From positions 930,001-994,000 of the forward strand of contig NZ_CP041409.1 of the NCBI RefSeq assembly GCF_007065885.1: a stretch of 64,000 nucleotides of DNA, written 5' to 3'. The position numbers and the translations under genes were made by a program. The DNA comes from Altererythrobacter sp. TH136. Lineage in GTDB: Bacteria; Pseudomonadota; Alphaproteobacteria; Sphingomonadales; Sphingomonadaceae. A model generated the notes under the pieces. That model saw only the letters and a list, made by a program, of their open reading frames with translations. It was not told where the DNA came from and did no database searches. Position 1 is the first letter of the stretch. Each line of letters opens with the position of its first letter. Of this stretch, positions 19,347 through 26,505 are shown one piece after another.

Positions 19347-20156
19347 TCAGGCGACCTTTTCCTTGAGGGCTTCCATCACGAGTTCCGCGGTGCGCGCCGC
19401 GCTGGCGGGGTTCTGACCGGTCACCAGATTGCCGTCGCGTAGGGCGAAGGGGGCAAAATCGGGGCCGCCCTCGTGCTTGCCCCCAAGTTCCTTGAGGCGC
19501 GTTTCGAGCAGGAACGGCACCGCCTGATCGAGGCCGACCGCGCGCTCCTCGCTGTCGGTGAAGCCCGCGACACGGCGGCCAGCCACGAGGGGCGTGCCAT
19601 CGGCCTTCTTCGCCGAGACCAGCCCTGCCGGTCCATGACAGACGGCGGCGACGATCTTGCCTTCGCGGTCGAAGCGTTCGACCAGGCGGGCCAGTTCGTC
19701 GCTGCCGGGGTAATCGAACATGGTGCCGTGGCCACCGGGCAGGAACAGCGCGTCGTAGCCGGCGGGATCGATGCTGGTGAACACCGGCGTGCCGACAACC
19801 TCGGCCTTCAGGGCCTCGTCCTTCAGATAGCGCTCGACCGAAGCGTCGTTCTCGCCGTCGGCATTGACGCTGCGCTGGTCGACGGGGATGGCGCCGCCCT
19901 TGATCGAGGCAAGCGTCACCTCGGCACCCGCATCGCGGAAGGCATAATACGGGGTGGTAAGTTCCTCGAGCCAGACACCCGTCGGTTCGGTGCCGGGGGT
20001 CATGCGGTCGGCGGAGGTGGCCACCATCAGAATGCGGGTCATCGTCAATTGTCCTTTTCCGTTGACGTCGGGGACACGAGCAAACGCACCCGGCGCAGCC
20101 GCAACCGCCACAAAGAAAGCGGTGAGAGCTTTCAGCAGTTGGCGGCGATTTTGCAT
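19347..20156 (-). CDS. DJ-1/PfpI-family protein with an N-terminal export-like signal
   Basis: A 269-residue protein. Residues 1-26 form a signal with twin arginines (NRRQLLK), a hydrophobic core and an AFA cleavage-like site. The rest is a DJ-1/Hsp31-like domain with LPGGHGTMFDYPG and nucleophile Cys in VCHGPAGL, as in glyoxalase III or protein deglycase enzymes. A second ATG at 20042, with AAAAGGA upstream, would give a 231-residue cytoplasmic form starting right at the domain. It is the first gene of the LysR-linked run. Confidence 0.85.
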   Translation of the reverse strand: MQNRRQLLKALTAFFVAVAAAPGAFARVPDVNGKGQLTMTRILMVATSADRMTPGTEPTGVWLEELTTPYYAFRDAGAEVTLASIKGGAIPVDQRSVNADGENDASVERYLKDEALKAEVVGTPVFTSIDPAGYDALFLPGGHGTMFDYPGSDELARLVERFDREGKIVAAVCHGPAGLVSAKKADGTPLVAGRRVAGFTDSEERAVGLDQAVPFLLETRLKELGGKHEGGPDFAPFALRDGNLVTGQNPASAARTAELVMEALKEKVA

Positions 20157-20227
20157 TCGATCGTTCCCTTCGGCAGCCTAGATACGCAGGGAACGGCATC
20201 ATGAAATCCAGCGGGAATGGCGGACGG

Positions 20228-20245
20228 CCATAAATCCGCTTATGG
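20228..20245. promoter_or_regulatory. Candidate LysR-type operator
   Basis: CCATAA-N6-TTATGG is a perfect 6+6 inverted repeat of the kind bound by LysR proteins. It lies 7 bases upstream of the lysR ATG and 83 bases upstream of the divergent DJ-1 gene. Binding is inferred from its place between divergent genes. Confidence 0.5.
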
Positions 20246-20252
20246 AACCGCA

Positions 20253-21131
20253 ATGTCCCTCCTGCAGTTGCGCACCTTCGTCGAAGTCTACCGCCGTCGT
20301 TCACTGAGCGAGGCGGCCCGGGCAATCGGCATCACCCAACCGGCGGCGTCGCAGCACATCGCATCGCTCGAGGCGCAACTGGGTCGTCCCTTGTTCGATC
20401 GACATTCGCGGGGTGTTCGACCGACCGCGATGGCCGACGACCTCGCGGCTTCGATCGGAAGCAGCCTCGACACGGCGGAATCAGCACTGGCCAGCGCGCG
20501 GGCCCGCTCGTCCCGCATTTCGGGCACGGTCCACATCGCCGCGCCGTCGGACCTGCTGGGAGAGATGATCACGCCCCGCTTGGCGCCGCTGCTGGATGCA
20601 GGGCTGGACCTGCGCCTGCATATCGGCGGGCGCGAGGCGCTCTATGCTTTGCTGCTCGAAGACAAGGTGCACCTGGCCGTCACCGCCTCGCAACCCGAAG
20701 ATCCGCGGTTGGCCTTTCATGCGCTGGGCGAGGAACACCTGCGCGCCGTAGCCTCGCCCACCTTGGCGGGGCGGATTGCCGAATTGCCGCTGGTCGAAGG
20801 GCTCAATCAAACAGCCCACCTCGCCTACGATCTCGACCGGCCGTTGCTGCGGACCTGGCTCGAGGCAAACCAGATCGAGCTGACCAGCCAGCCCGCCTTG
20901 ACCGCGCCCGACCTCAGGGTGCTACGGTCGGGATTGTGCGCGGGCCTCGGCTGGACGGTACTGCCCGGCTATCTCACCCGCGGCGAACGCTCGGCCTGCA
21001 CGCTGATCGAGATACCCGCCCCAGTCACGGTGCCGCGCAACGCTTACTACCTCGTCTGGGCACGCTCATCGCTGCGACACCCGCGGGTGGCGATGGCGCG
21101 CGACGCCCTGATCGCTGCACTCCCAATATGA
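20253..21131 (+). CDS. LysR-family transcriptional regulator
   Basis: A 292-residue regulator. The N-terminal winged helix has LRTFVEVYRRRSLSEAAR and ITQPAASQHIASLE. The C-terminal effector domain resembles the periplasmic-binding fold. ATG 20253 is chosen by family start (MSLLQLRTF); an upstream ATG at 20217 has its purine stretch directly against it. It is divergent from the DJ-1/glyoxalase/OYE run, which it probably regulates. The inducer is unknown. Confidence 0.9.
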   Translation: MSLLQLRTFVEVYRRRSLSEAARAIGITQPAASQHIASLEAQLGRPLFDRHSRGVRPTAMADDLAASIGSSLDTAESALASARARSSRISGTVHIAAPSDLLGEMITPRLAPLLDAGLDLRLHIGGREALYALLLEDKVHLAVTASQPEDPRLAFHALGEEHLRAVASPTLAGRIAELPLVEGLNQTAHLAYDLDRPLLRTWLEANQIELTSQPALTAPDLRVLRSGLCAGLGWTVLPGYLTRGERSACTLIEIPAPVTVPRNAYYLVWARSSLRHPRVAMARDALIAALPI

Positions 21132-21457
21132 TTGTGGTGACGGCTATTAAGCCGGGAGCGCAATGTCGGGTCTGAACCAGTTGAGCGCTGGCTGAACGAA
21201 TGGCGATTTTCGGGATCGTCGGCGACAAGGCCGTACGACCGAAATTGAGCGCAGAGCAGACGGCCGCTATCTGTCTCCAGATCGGCTCCACCTAGATCCG
21301 AGCGCGCGCGGTGGCGCCTAATGGATTTGGCCGTTCACAACCCGCCTAGGCCACCGTTCGCCGCCGCAGAGGTGCTGCTGGCCGATTAGGTTCGCAGAAC
21401 GGGCACTATCTTTCATTCCATCAGTTCGAACCATTCCGGCGGAGAAAAGGAATTCCT
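21132..21457. other. Intergenic region (326 bases)
   Basis: No supported gene or strong hairpin seen. A 31-codon ORF at 21200-21295 begins like the N-terminus of class II glutamine amidotransferases but lacks their Cys2 and any Shine-Dalgarno. The last 30 bases contain the GGAGAAAAGGA ribosome site of the next gene. Confidence 0.4.
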
Positions 21458-21688
21458 ATGAGTATCTCGAACAAATTAGCGGCTGCACTTGCCGCAGGTT
21501 CACTTGTCGCAGCGCCAGTGGCCGCTCAGGCCGCACCTCGCGCCTCAGCACCCGTGACCGAAGAAAGCGAGATGAGCGGCAATGGGCTGGCTTGGTTTGG
21601 GATCGCGGCCGCGATTGCCGTTGTTGTTCTCGCGGTCATTGCTGCCACGAACGGCGATGATGATGATGATAACTCCGTAAGCGCCTAA
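21458..21688 (+). CDS. Small exported membrane peptide with an Asp-rich tail
   Basis: A 76-residue protein with a signal-like N-terminus (to about residue 26, AQA site), a short acidic linker (VTEESEMSGNG), one hydrophobic helix (about 44-63) and a tail of five consecutive Asp residues. A strong AAAAGGA ribosome site precedes the ATG and a 13-14-pair hairpin follows. The family is not recognised with certainty, though similar signal-plus-helix-plus-acidic-tail peptides occur in this order. Function unknown. Confidence 0.7.
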   Translation: MSISNKLAAALAAGSLVAAPVAAQAAPRASAPVTEESEMSGNGLAWFGIAAAIAVVVLAVIAATNGDDDDDNSVSA

Positions 21689-21737
21689 GTTTCGTACCAC
21701 CTGGCTTTATCTCGAAGCGAAGCCATCGTGGGAACCG

Positions 21738-21776
21738 AGCGTGGATGGAGTAGCTCTTCTGCACTCCATCCACGCT
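21738..21776 (+). terminator. Hairpin terminator of the Asp-tailed peptide gene
   Basis: A perfect 14-base-pair stem (21738-21751 with 21763-21776) and an 11-base loop, 49 bases after the stop. Only a short T stretch follows, but the stem strength and position support 3'-end formation. Confidence 0.6.
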
Positions 21777-21868
21777 TACAATACACTCACCTTCGCTAGG
21801 GGCATCAGACCCGCAAAGCACCATGGTGAACTCAAGCTCTGCGCGATCATGCCGGGGCATGTCGCAAG

Positions 21869-22178
21869 CTAGGCGGACTGGTGCGTTGCAGGGAGGTGCT
21901 CAACTGGCAGGGACGCAGCGATATTCCCGCGCGTAATTAACCTGCTTAGGCCCGCTATCGCATTCAAGCACTCGACGTAGTCGCCAGCATAACCGAAGAT
22001 GAGGCCGACACGCTCCCATTCGTTCGCGATGTTCTTCATCTCGATCCAACGATCGGTGTCGGTGCCTACCTCGTTGCCTTCAACTTGGCTCACAAGACCG
22101 TTGACGCCAGGTATGTCTTCAGGCTCCTCATTGCAGCTTACGAGAATTCCCGCCAGCGCGAGCGATTATCGCCCTCAT
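21869..22178 (-). pseudogene. Small lipoprotein gene, apparently frameshifted near its start
   Basis: The ATG at 22178 has a good ribosome site (GGAG, 6 bases before). Its own frame ends after about 15 codons. The neighbouring frame, open from the TAA at 22166-22168 to the stop at 21869, encodes SLALAGILVSC, a lipid-anchor signal with lipobox LVSC, then about 87 hydrophilic residues. Joining ATG-AGG-GCG-ATA to TCG-CTC needs a one-base shift at 22166-22169. So this is either a broken gene, a sequencing error, or use of a weak internal start (GTG at 22093 gives 74 residues). Family unknown. Confidence 0.45.
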
Positions 22179-22294
22179 GCGTTTCTCCGTCTTTGCTGGC
22201 CTCGCCAGCTCCCTAGCTCCTTCAAGCGAAGTTCGACGCTGCATTCTAACGCGGGCGCTTGCACCGTGTTCCGCTTTCGTTCTAGCCGAGAGGC

Positions 22295-22549
22295 ATGGGC
22301 TTCCAGCGAATCAACACCCTCTCCGACATTGCCAAGCGGGGGTATTGGCTGAAGCTCACCTGCAAGTGCGGACACATGCGCCGCTGCGATCCTGACAAGC
22401 TGCTAGAGCGCCTGATGCGCCGCGGTGCCGACACACGGCTGTCGCACCTGGCAAAGAACATGAAGTGCGGGATGTGCGGCAGGAAGGACTTTGAGGCGAC
22501 GCATTGCGAGGGGGCGGCCGATCGCTTCGCGATAAGGTGCGCGGCCTAG
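22295..22549 (+). CDS. Cys-rich small protein, probable zinc ribbon
   Basis: An 84-residue basic protein with seven Cys (23, 25, 31, 58, 61, 71, 82). The pairs CKC and CGMC are spaced like a zinc ribbon around a helical basic middle (LLERLMRRG). An in-frame stop lies 4 codons upstream of the ATG, so the start is fixed. No known family recognised; binding of nucleic acid is possible. It is in the orphan block beside tRNA-Met. Confidence 0.65.
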   Translation: MGFQRINTLSDIAKRGYWLKLTCKCGHMRRCDPDKLLERLMRRGADTRLSHLAKNMKCGMCGRKDFEATHCEGAADRFAIRCAA

Positions 22550-22553
22550 AAGA

Positions 22554-22733
22554 TCATCTCTGACGCGCAAGTGCCTCGCGCGCCAGAGCGGACAAATACT
22601 CGGCATCGCGAATGATCTCATCGTCACCAGTTGCTCGGCATTCGATGAGGTAGCTTTCGATGCTCTCCTCGCTGGATAAAGTTGCCCAGTTGAACGCGCT
22701 TGCCGCTGGTTTCCCGCTACCGTCGTTGCCCAT
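22554..22733 (-). CDS. 59-residue hypothetical protein
   Basis: Read directly on the minus strand from ATG 22733 to TGA 22554-22556. The sequence has a Ser/Ala-rich start, then a predicted helical, acidic body with SSEESIESYLIECRATG and RDAEYLSALAREAL. It has normal amino acid composition, unlike the overlapping frames. It is convergent with the Cys-rich gene, 4 bases apart. A G-rich stretch (GGTGGGGGTGCGGC) precedes the start and is only a weak ribosome site. Function unknown. Confidence 0.6.
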   Translation of the reverse strand: MGNDGSGKPAASAFNWATLSSEESIESYLIECRATGDDEIIRDAEYLSALAREALARQR

Positions 22734-23201
22734 GCCGCACCCCCACCGTTAGGATGAAGCTAACCCCCTCAGTCGCTGAACGTAAAGAGCGGGTTAGGAG
22801 GTGGACCGGCTTGGAACGCTTTGGGGGCAACGCGGCAATACGGGTTTATGCGGATCATAGCGTTGACGGCGTCGCACCCTGCTCAGTCTAGAAGAGATCC
22901 GGGGCGCCGATGTAATACGATTGCCCCTAACGATCGGCGGCGCCCCAATCCTGTAGTCATGCTCTATCCCCACGCGAGCGGGCTAAGTTGCCGAAAGAGA
23001 GCGACGCGGAGTTCGCGATGTTAGCCCACTAACAGCGCTTTCACCACCTCACCCATGCTGCACTCGTGTTGCACGGACTCGCCGGAAGCCACGGAAAAGC
23101 GGGGTAAATCAAAGAACTGCGATGCATTGTGGCGCAACGTGTTCTAAGCGGCGTCGCTACATCAGCGCCTACCTAAGTCTCTGATTTCGCAGCACGAAGA
23201 A
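22734..23201. other. Intergenic region between orphan block and tRNA-Met (468 bases)
   Basis: No convincing gene. An interrupted inverted repeat lies at about 22901-22946 (GGGGCGCCGA with TCGG-CGG-CGCCCC). Lower coding signal and short ORFs on both strands suggest decayed sequence. No direct repeat of the tRNA 3' end was found here by eye, so integration at the tRNA is not proven. Confidence 0.35.
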
Positions 23202-23278
23202 TGGTAGCGGAGGAGGGACTTGAACCCCCGACACGCGGATTATGATTCCGCTGCTCTAACCAGCTGAGCTACTCCGCC
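23202..23278 (-). tRNA. tRNA-Met (CAT)
   Basis: A 77-base cloverleaf with encoded CCA (23202-23204). The acceptor is GGCGGAG with CTCCGCT, the D arm GCTC...GAGC, the anticodon stem GCGGA/TCCGC around loop ATCATAA (anticodon CAT), and the T arm GGGGGTTCAAGTCCC. It lacks the three G-C pairs of the initiator form, so it is the elongator Met tRNA. An Ile2 tRNA with modified CAT is the main alternative. Confidence 0.93.
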
Positions 23279-23341
23279 CCAGGGGCAGGCCCGGCGCGAG
23301 GCCCGGACAGGCGGCGCACTTAGGTTGGCCGCTCCGCCTGG

Positions 23342-23827
23342 TCAACCGCGGAATGACCAGCGTTTCGCCAGTTCCCACGGACCGCCGCGATACCGGTGCA
23401 GCGCCAGGCCGGCGAAGGTAAAGCCGAGCGGCACGATGACGGTGGCAAGCTGTGCCTGGAGTGCCTTCGCCTTGGTGCTGGTGACCTTGTTCTGGATCGT
23501 CACGTGAAGCCTGGGGACTTGCTGGTCCTGCGGCGTCAACAGTCCATGAAAGCGCTCGGCGATGCGTTCGCGCAGGTCGAGCATGGTAGGGCTTGAAAGC
23601 TTAAGCGCAGTGCCGCCGCCGAGCGACATGATGCCCTCAAGCCGTGCAGGCACTGGCCGTGCACGCGCTTCACTGGCGAGCAGGTCGCGGAGTTCGTCTT
23701 CGTATTGCGGCGGCAGCGCATGGAACAGCGTCACGTGCGCCGCTAAGTGGTTGCGCTCCGGCGGGAAATGCTCGCGCCGCAACTGGTCGGCGCGCGACTG
23801 CAGCGCCTCGGGCAATTCGGCAGTCAC
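23342..23827 (-). CDS. 2'-5' RNA ligase / 2H phosphoesterase family protein
   Basis: A 161-residue protein with the two H-x-T motifs of the 2H family, AHVTLFHAL near residue 30 and LHVTIQNKV near 107. Such proteins hydrolyse 2',3'-cyclic phosphates or join 2'-5' RNA ends. The start is uncertain: GTG 23827 is used, but the family usually begins before the preceding residues PLIV, and only non-ATG codons are available there. It starts 26 bases after the mltG stop in the same direction. Confidence 0.85.
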   Translation of the reverse strand: MTAELPEALQSRADQLRREHFPPERNHLAAHVTLFHALPPQYEDELRDLLASEARARPVPARLEGIMSLGGGTALKLSSPTMLDLRERIAERFHGLLTPQDQQVPRLHVTIQNKVTSTKAKALQAQLATVIVPLGFTFAGLALHRYRGGPWELAKRWSFRG

Positions 23828-23853
23828 GATCAGCGGCGCGAGATCGCGCCCGC

Positions 23854-24816
23854 TCAGTCGAGTTCTCCGCGCGCGCGGCGGATGGCGAACCAGCGTTGCA
23901 CGTTAGCGTTGTGCTCGGCCAAGGTGTTGGCGAATACATGCCCGCCCTTGCCATCGGCGACCATGAACAGCGCCTGCGTCTGCGCAGGATCAAGCACCGC
24001 GGCGATGCTTTCGCGGCCCGGGTTGGTGATCGGACCCACCGGCATCCCGCTCATGGTGTAGGTGTTGTAGCCATTCACCGCGGCGATCTCGCTCTGGCGG
24101 ATGCGGCGCCCCAGCGGCTTGCCCTTGGTGATGGGGTAGATAATCGTCGGGTCGGCCTGCAACGGCATCCCCTGCTTGACCCGGTTGGAATACAGCCCGG
24201 CCACCATCCGCCGCTCGCTTGCAACGCCGGTTTCCTTTTCAACGATCGACGCCAGCGTCACCGCCTGCTCGGGGGTCGAAACCGCAATGCCGGGTTTCCG
24301 TTTCGACCAGGCCTCGGCGAGGTATTTCGTCATGGCCGTGCGCATCCGCGCCAGAACCGCTGTTCGCGCTTCGCCGCGCTCGAAATCGTAGGTGTCCGGG
24401 AGCACCGAACCCTCGGCAGGGACCGGGATCGGACCGGTCAGCAGAGGCTCGGCCATGAGCTTTTCGTAGACCATGATCGACGGCAGACCTTCAGGCACGG
24501 TGACGAACCGGCGAATGACCTGGCCGTGCTGTAGTGTGTCGAGAATGGCCGCGCCGCTCGCGCCCTCAGGGATCGCGAACTCCCCCCGCTGTACCGGATC
24601 GCCGCTGCCCAGTATCTTCGCCCGCAGCAGAAAGCTGCTCGAGGAACCGATCAGGCCTTCATCCTCAAGTTTGCCAGCGACCGAGGTCAGTGTCGCCCCA
24701 TCGGGTACCGTAAAGGCCGTCTCCTTGCTGACGGTGCTCGCGCCGTACCAGCCCCACGCAAACCACGCGCCGACAATTACGCCGACCAGCGCCGCTGCAA
24801 TCAGCAGGCGCTTCAC
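23854..24816 (-). CDS. mltG: Endolytic murein transglycosylase
   Basis: A 320-residue inner-membrane enzyme. One N-terminal anchor helix (about 4-24) is followed by a LysM-like part and the YceG domain. The catalytic Glu is in LASIVEKET (residue 193 or 195). It cuts nascent peptidoglycan strands and sets glycan length. It starts 1 base after the fabF stop, a common order in Proteobacteria. Confidence 0.96.
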   Translation of the reverse strand: MKRLLIAAALVGVIVGAWFAWGWYGASTVSKETAFTVPDGATLTSVAGKLEDEGLIGSSSSFLLRAKILGSGDPVQRGEFAIPEGASGAAILDTLQHGQVIRRFVTVPEGLPSIMVYEKLMAEPLLTGPIPVPAEGSVLPDTYDFERGEARTAVLARMRTAMTKYLAEAWSKRKPGIAVSTPEQAVTLASIVEKETGVASERRMVAGLYSNRVKQGMPLQADPTIIYPITKGKPLGRRIRQSEIAAVNGYNTYTMSGMPVGPITNPGRESIAAVLDPAQTQALFMVADGKGGHVFANTLAEHNANVQRWFAIRRARGELD

Positions 24817-24817
24817 G

Positions 24818-26080
24818 TCAGTCCTCGACCTTCTTGAAGATCACGCTTGCGTTGGTGCCGCCGAAACCGAAGCTGTTCGACAAGGCCGCGCGCACCTCCC
24901 GCTTCCTGGCGCGGTGCGGCACCAGATCGACGCCTTCGGTGCCCTCGTCCGGATCATCGAGATTCAGCGTCGGCGGTACGATCTGGTCGCGAATGGCGAG
25001 CACGCAGAAGATGCCCTCAACCGCGCCTGCGCCGCCAAGCAGGTGGCCGATCGCCGATTTCGTGCTGCTCATCGACGCGCCGTGAAGGTCGTCCCCCAGC
25101 ACGCGCTTCACCGCGGCCAGTTCGATCGTGTCGGCCATCGTGGAGGTACCGTGAGCGTTGACATAATCGATGTCGCCCGGCTCCATGTGGGCCTTGCGCA
25201 GTGCCATCTTCATGGCGAGCTCGGCGCCCTTGCCTTCCGGATGCGGCGCCGTGACATGATAGGCATCGCCGGACAGGCCATAACCGACGACCTCGGCATA
25301 GATCTTCGCGCCGCGTGCCTTGGCGTGTTCGTATTCTTCCAGCACCATCACGCCCGCGCCTTCGCCCATCACGAACCCGTCGCGCCCCTTGTCATAGGGC
25401 CGGCTCGCCTTTTCGGGCTGGTCGTTCATGCTCATGTTGAGCGCCTTGGCCTGAGCGAAGCCTGCCAGGCCGAGCGGATTCAGCGTCGATTCCGCGCCGC
25501 CTGCGAGCATGATGTCCGCATCGTCATCGCGGATCATCCGCGCGGCGTCGCCGATCGAATGTGCGCCGGTCGAACAGGCGGTGACCACCGAATGGTTCGG
25601 GCCCATCAGCCCGTACTTGATCGATACCTGCCCGCTGGTCAGATTGATCAGCCGCCCGTGTACGAAGTGCGGGCTGACCCGGCTCGGCCCTTTTTCCTTC
25701 AGCACCAGCGATTCGCTTTCAATGCCCGGCAGGCCCCCGATGCCCGATCCGATGGAGACGCCGGTGCGCTCCTTCAAATCCTGGTCCATGTCTTCAAGAC
25801 CGGCATCCTCGATAGCCTGGCCTGCGGCATCGATCGCGTAGATGATGAAAGGATCGACCTGGCGCTGGACCTTGAAGTCGACGCGCTTGTCAGGATCGAA
25901 GCCCCATTCGTGGTCCTTGGCCTTCACCTCGCCGGCGATCTTGGCCTTGTGGTCCGAAACGTCGAAACGCGTGATCGGGCCTATGCCGCTTTTCCCAGCA
26001 ATCAGGTTTTTCCACGTGGTCTCGACGTCGGCACCCAACGGGGTGACGAGGCCCAGCCCGGTTACGACCACTCGGCGCAT
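24818..26080 (-). CDS. fabF: Beta-ketoacyl-ACP synthase II
   Basis: A 420-residue condensing enzyme of fatty acid synthesis. The nucleophile is Cys169 in VTACSTGAH; catalytic His residues lie in NAHGTST and in SAIGHLLGGAG. It elongates acyl-ACP with malonyl-ACP. It follows acpP by about 100 bases that carry a hairpin, and precedes mltG. Confidence 0.97.
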   Translation of the reverse strand: MRRVVVTGLGLVTPLGADVETTWKNLIAGKSGIGPITRFDVSDHKAKIAGEVKAKDHEWGFDPDKRVDFKVQRQVDPFIIYAIDAAGQAIEDAGLEDMDQDLKERTGVSIGSGIGGLPGIESESLVLKEKGPSRVSPHFVHGRLINLTSGQVSIKYGLMGPNHSVVTACSTGAHSIGDAARMIRDDDADIMLAGGAESTLNPLGLAGFAQAKALNMSMNDQPEKASRPYDKGRDGFVMGEGAGVMVLEEYEHAKARGAKIYAEVVGYGLSGDAYHVTAPHPEGKGAELAMKMALRKAHMEPGDIDYVNAHGTSTMADTIELAAVKRVLGDDLHGASMSSTKSAIGHLLGGAGAVEGIFCVLAIRDQIVPPTLNLDDPDEGTEGVDLVPHRARKREVRAALSNSFGFGGTNASVIFKKVED

Positions 26081-26100
26081 GCTAGTCTCCGTAAACGCGA

Positions 26101-26133
26101 CAGGCCCGAACCCTGCAAAAGGGTACGAGCCTG
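26101..26133 (-). terminator. Hairpin between acpP and fabF
   Basis: A 13-position stem (26101-26113 with 26121-26133) with one mismatch, one G-U pair and a 7-base loop, 48 bases after the acpP stop. No U-run follows, so it is better seen as a partial terminator or mRNA-stabilising element that keeps acpP in excess over fabF. Confidence 0.45.
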
Positions 26134-26181
26134 TTCATGCCCCGCCGAACAGCCGTCAGGCGAGCACAGCGGGATGGGCAA

Positions 26182-26418
26182 TCAGCCCTTGTGCTCTTCG
26201 ATGTACTTGGTCGCATCGCCGACGGTGGTGATCTTTTCCGCCGCATCGTCGGGGATCTCGACGCCGAACTCTTCCTCGAAAGCCATCACGAGTTCCACGA
26301 TGTCGAGGCTGTCGGCGCCCAGATCGTCGATGAAGCTCGCGTCCTGGGTGACCTTGTCGGCCTCGACGCCAAGGTGTTCGACGACAATCTTCTGCACGCG
26401 TTCAGCGGTATCGCTCAT
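26182..26418 (-). CDS. acpP: Acyl carrier protein
   Basis: A 78-residue acidic four-helix protein. Ser37 in GADSLD is the 4'-phosphopantetheine site. The start ATG 26418 follows GAGGGA; a longer in-frame ORF upstream adds non-homologous residues. It carries growing acyl chains for fabF, fabZ and KAS III, all in this window. Confidence 0.97.
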   Translation of the reverse strand: MSDTAERVQKIVVEHLGVEADKVTQDASFIDDLGADSLDIVELVMAFEEEFGVEIPDDAAEKITTVGDATKYIEEHKG

Positions 26419-26505
26419 GAGTGTTTCCCTCTTGAGTTGGGGTTTCGAGTTACCTGTCGCCCTAATGAACACCGTTCAGGCTGGCAAGTGCCCGACAAGT
26501 TGCGT

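Noticed and set aside
21200-21295. 31-codon ORF starting MAIFGIVGD, like the N-terminus of GlmS or AsnB
   Set aside because: The catalytic Cys2 is missing, there is no ribosome site and the frame stops after 31 codons; most likely chance.
22780-22830. Possible direct repeat of the tRNA-Met 3' end as an attachment site
   Set aside because: Similarity is limited to short purine-rich words; no exact repeat of useful length was found by eye.
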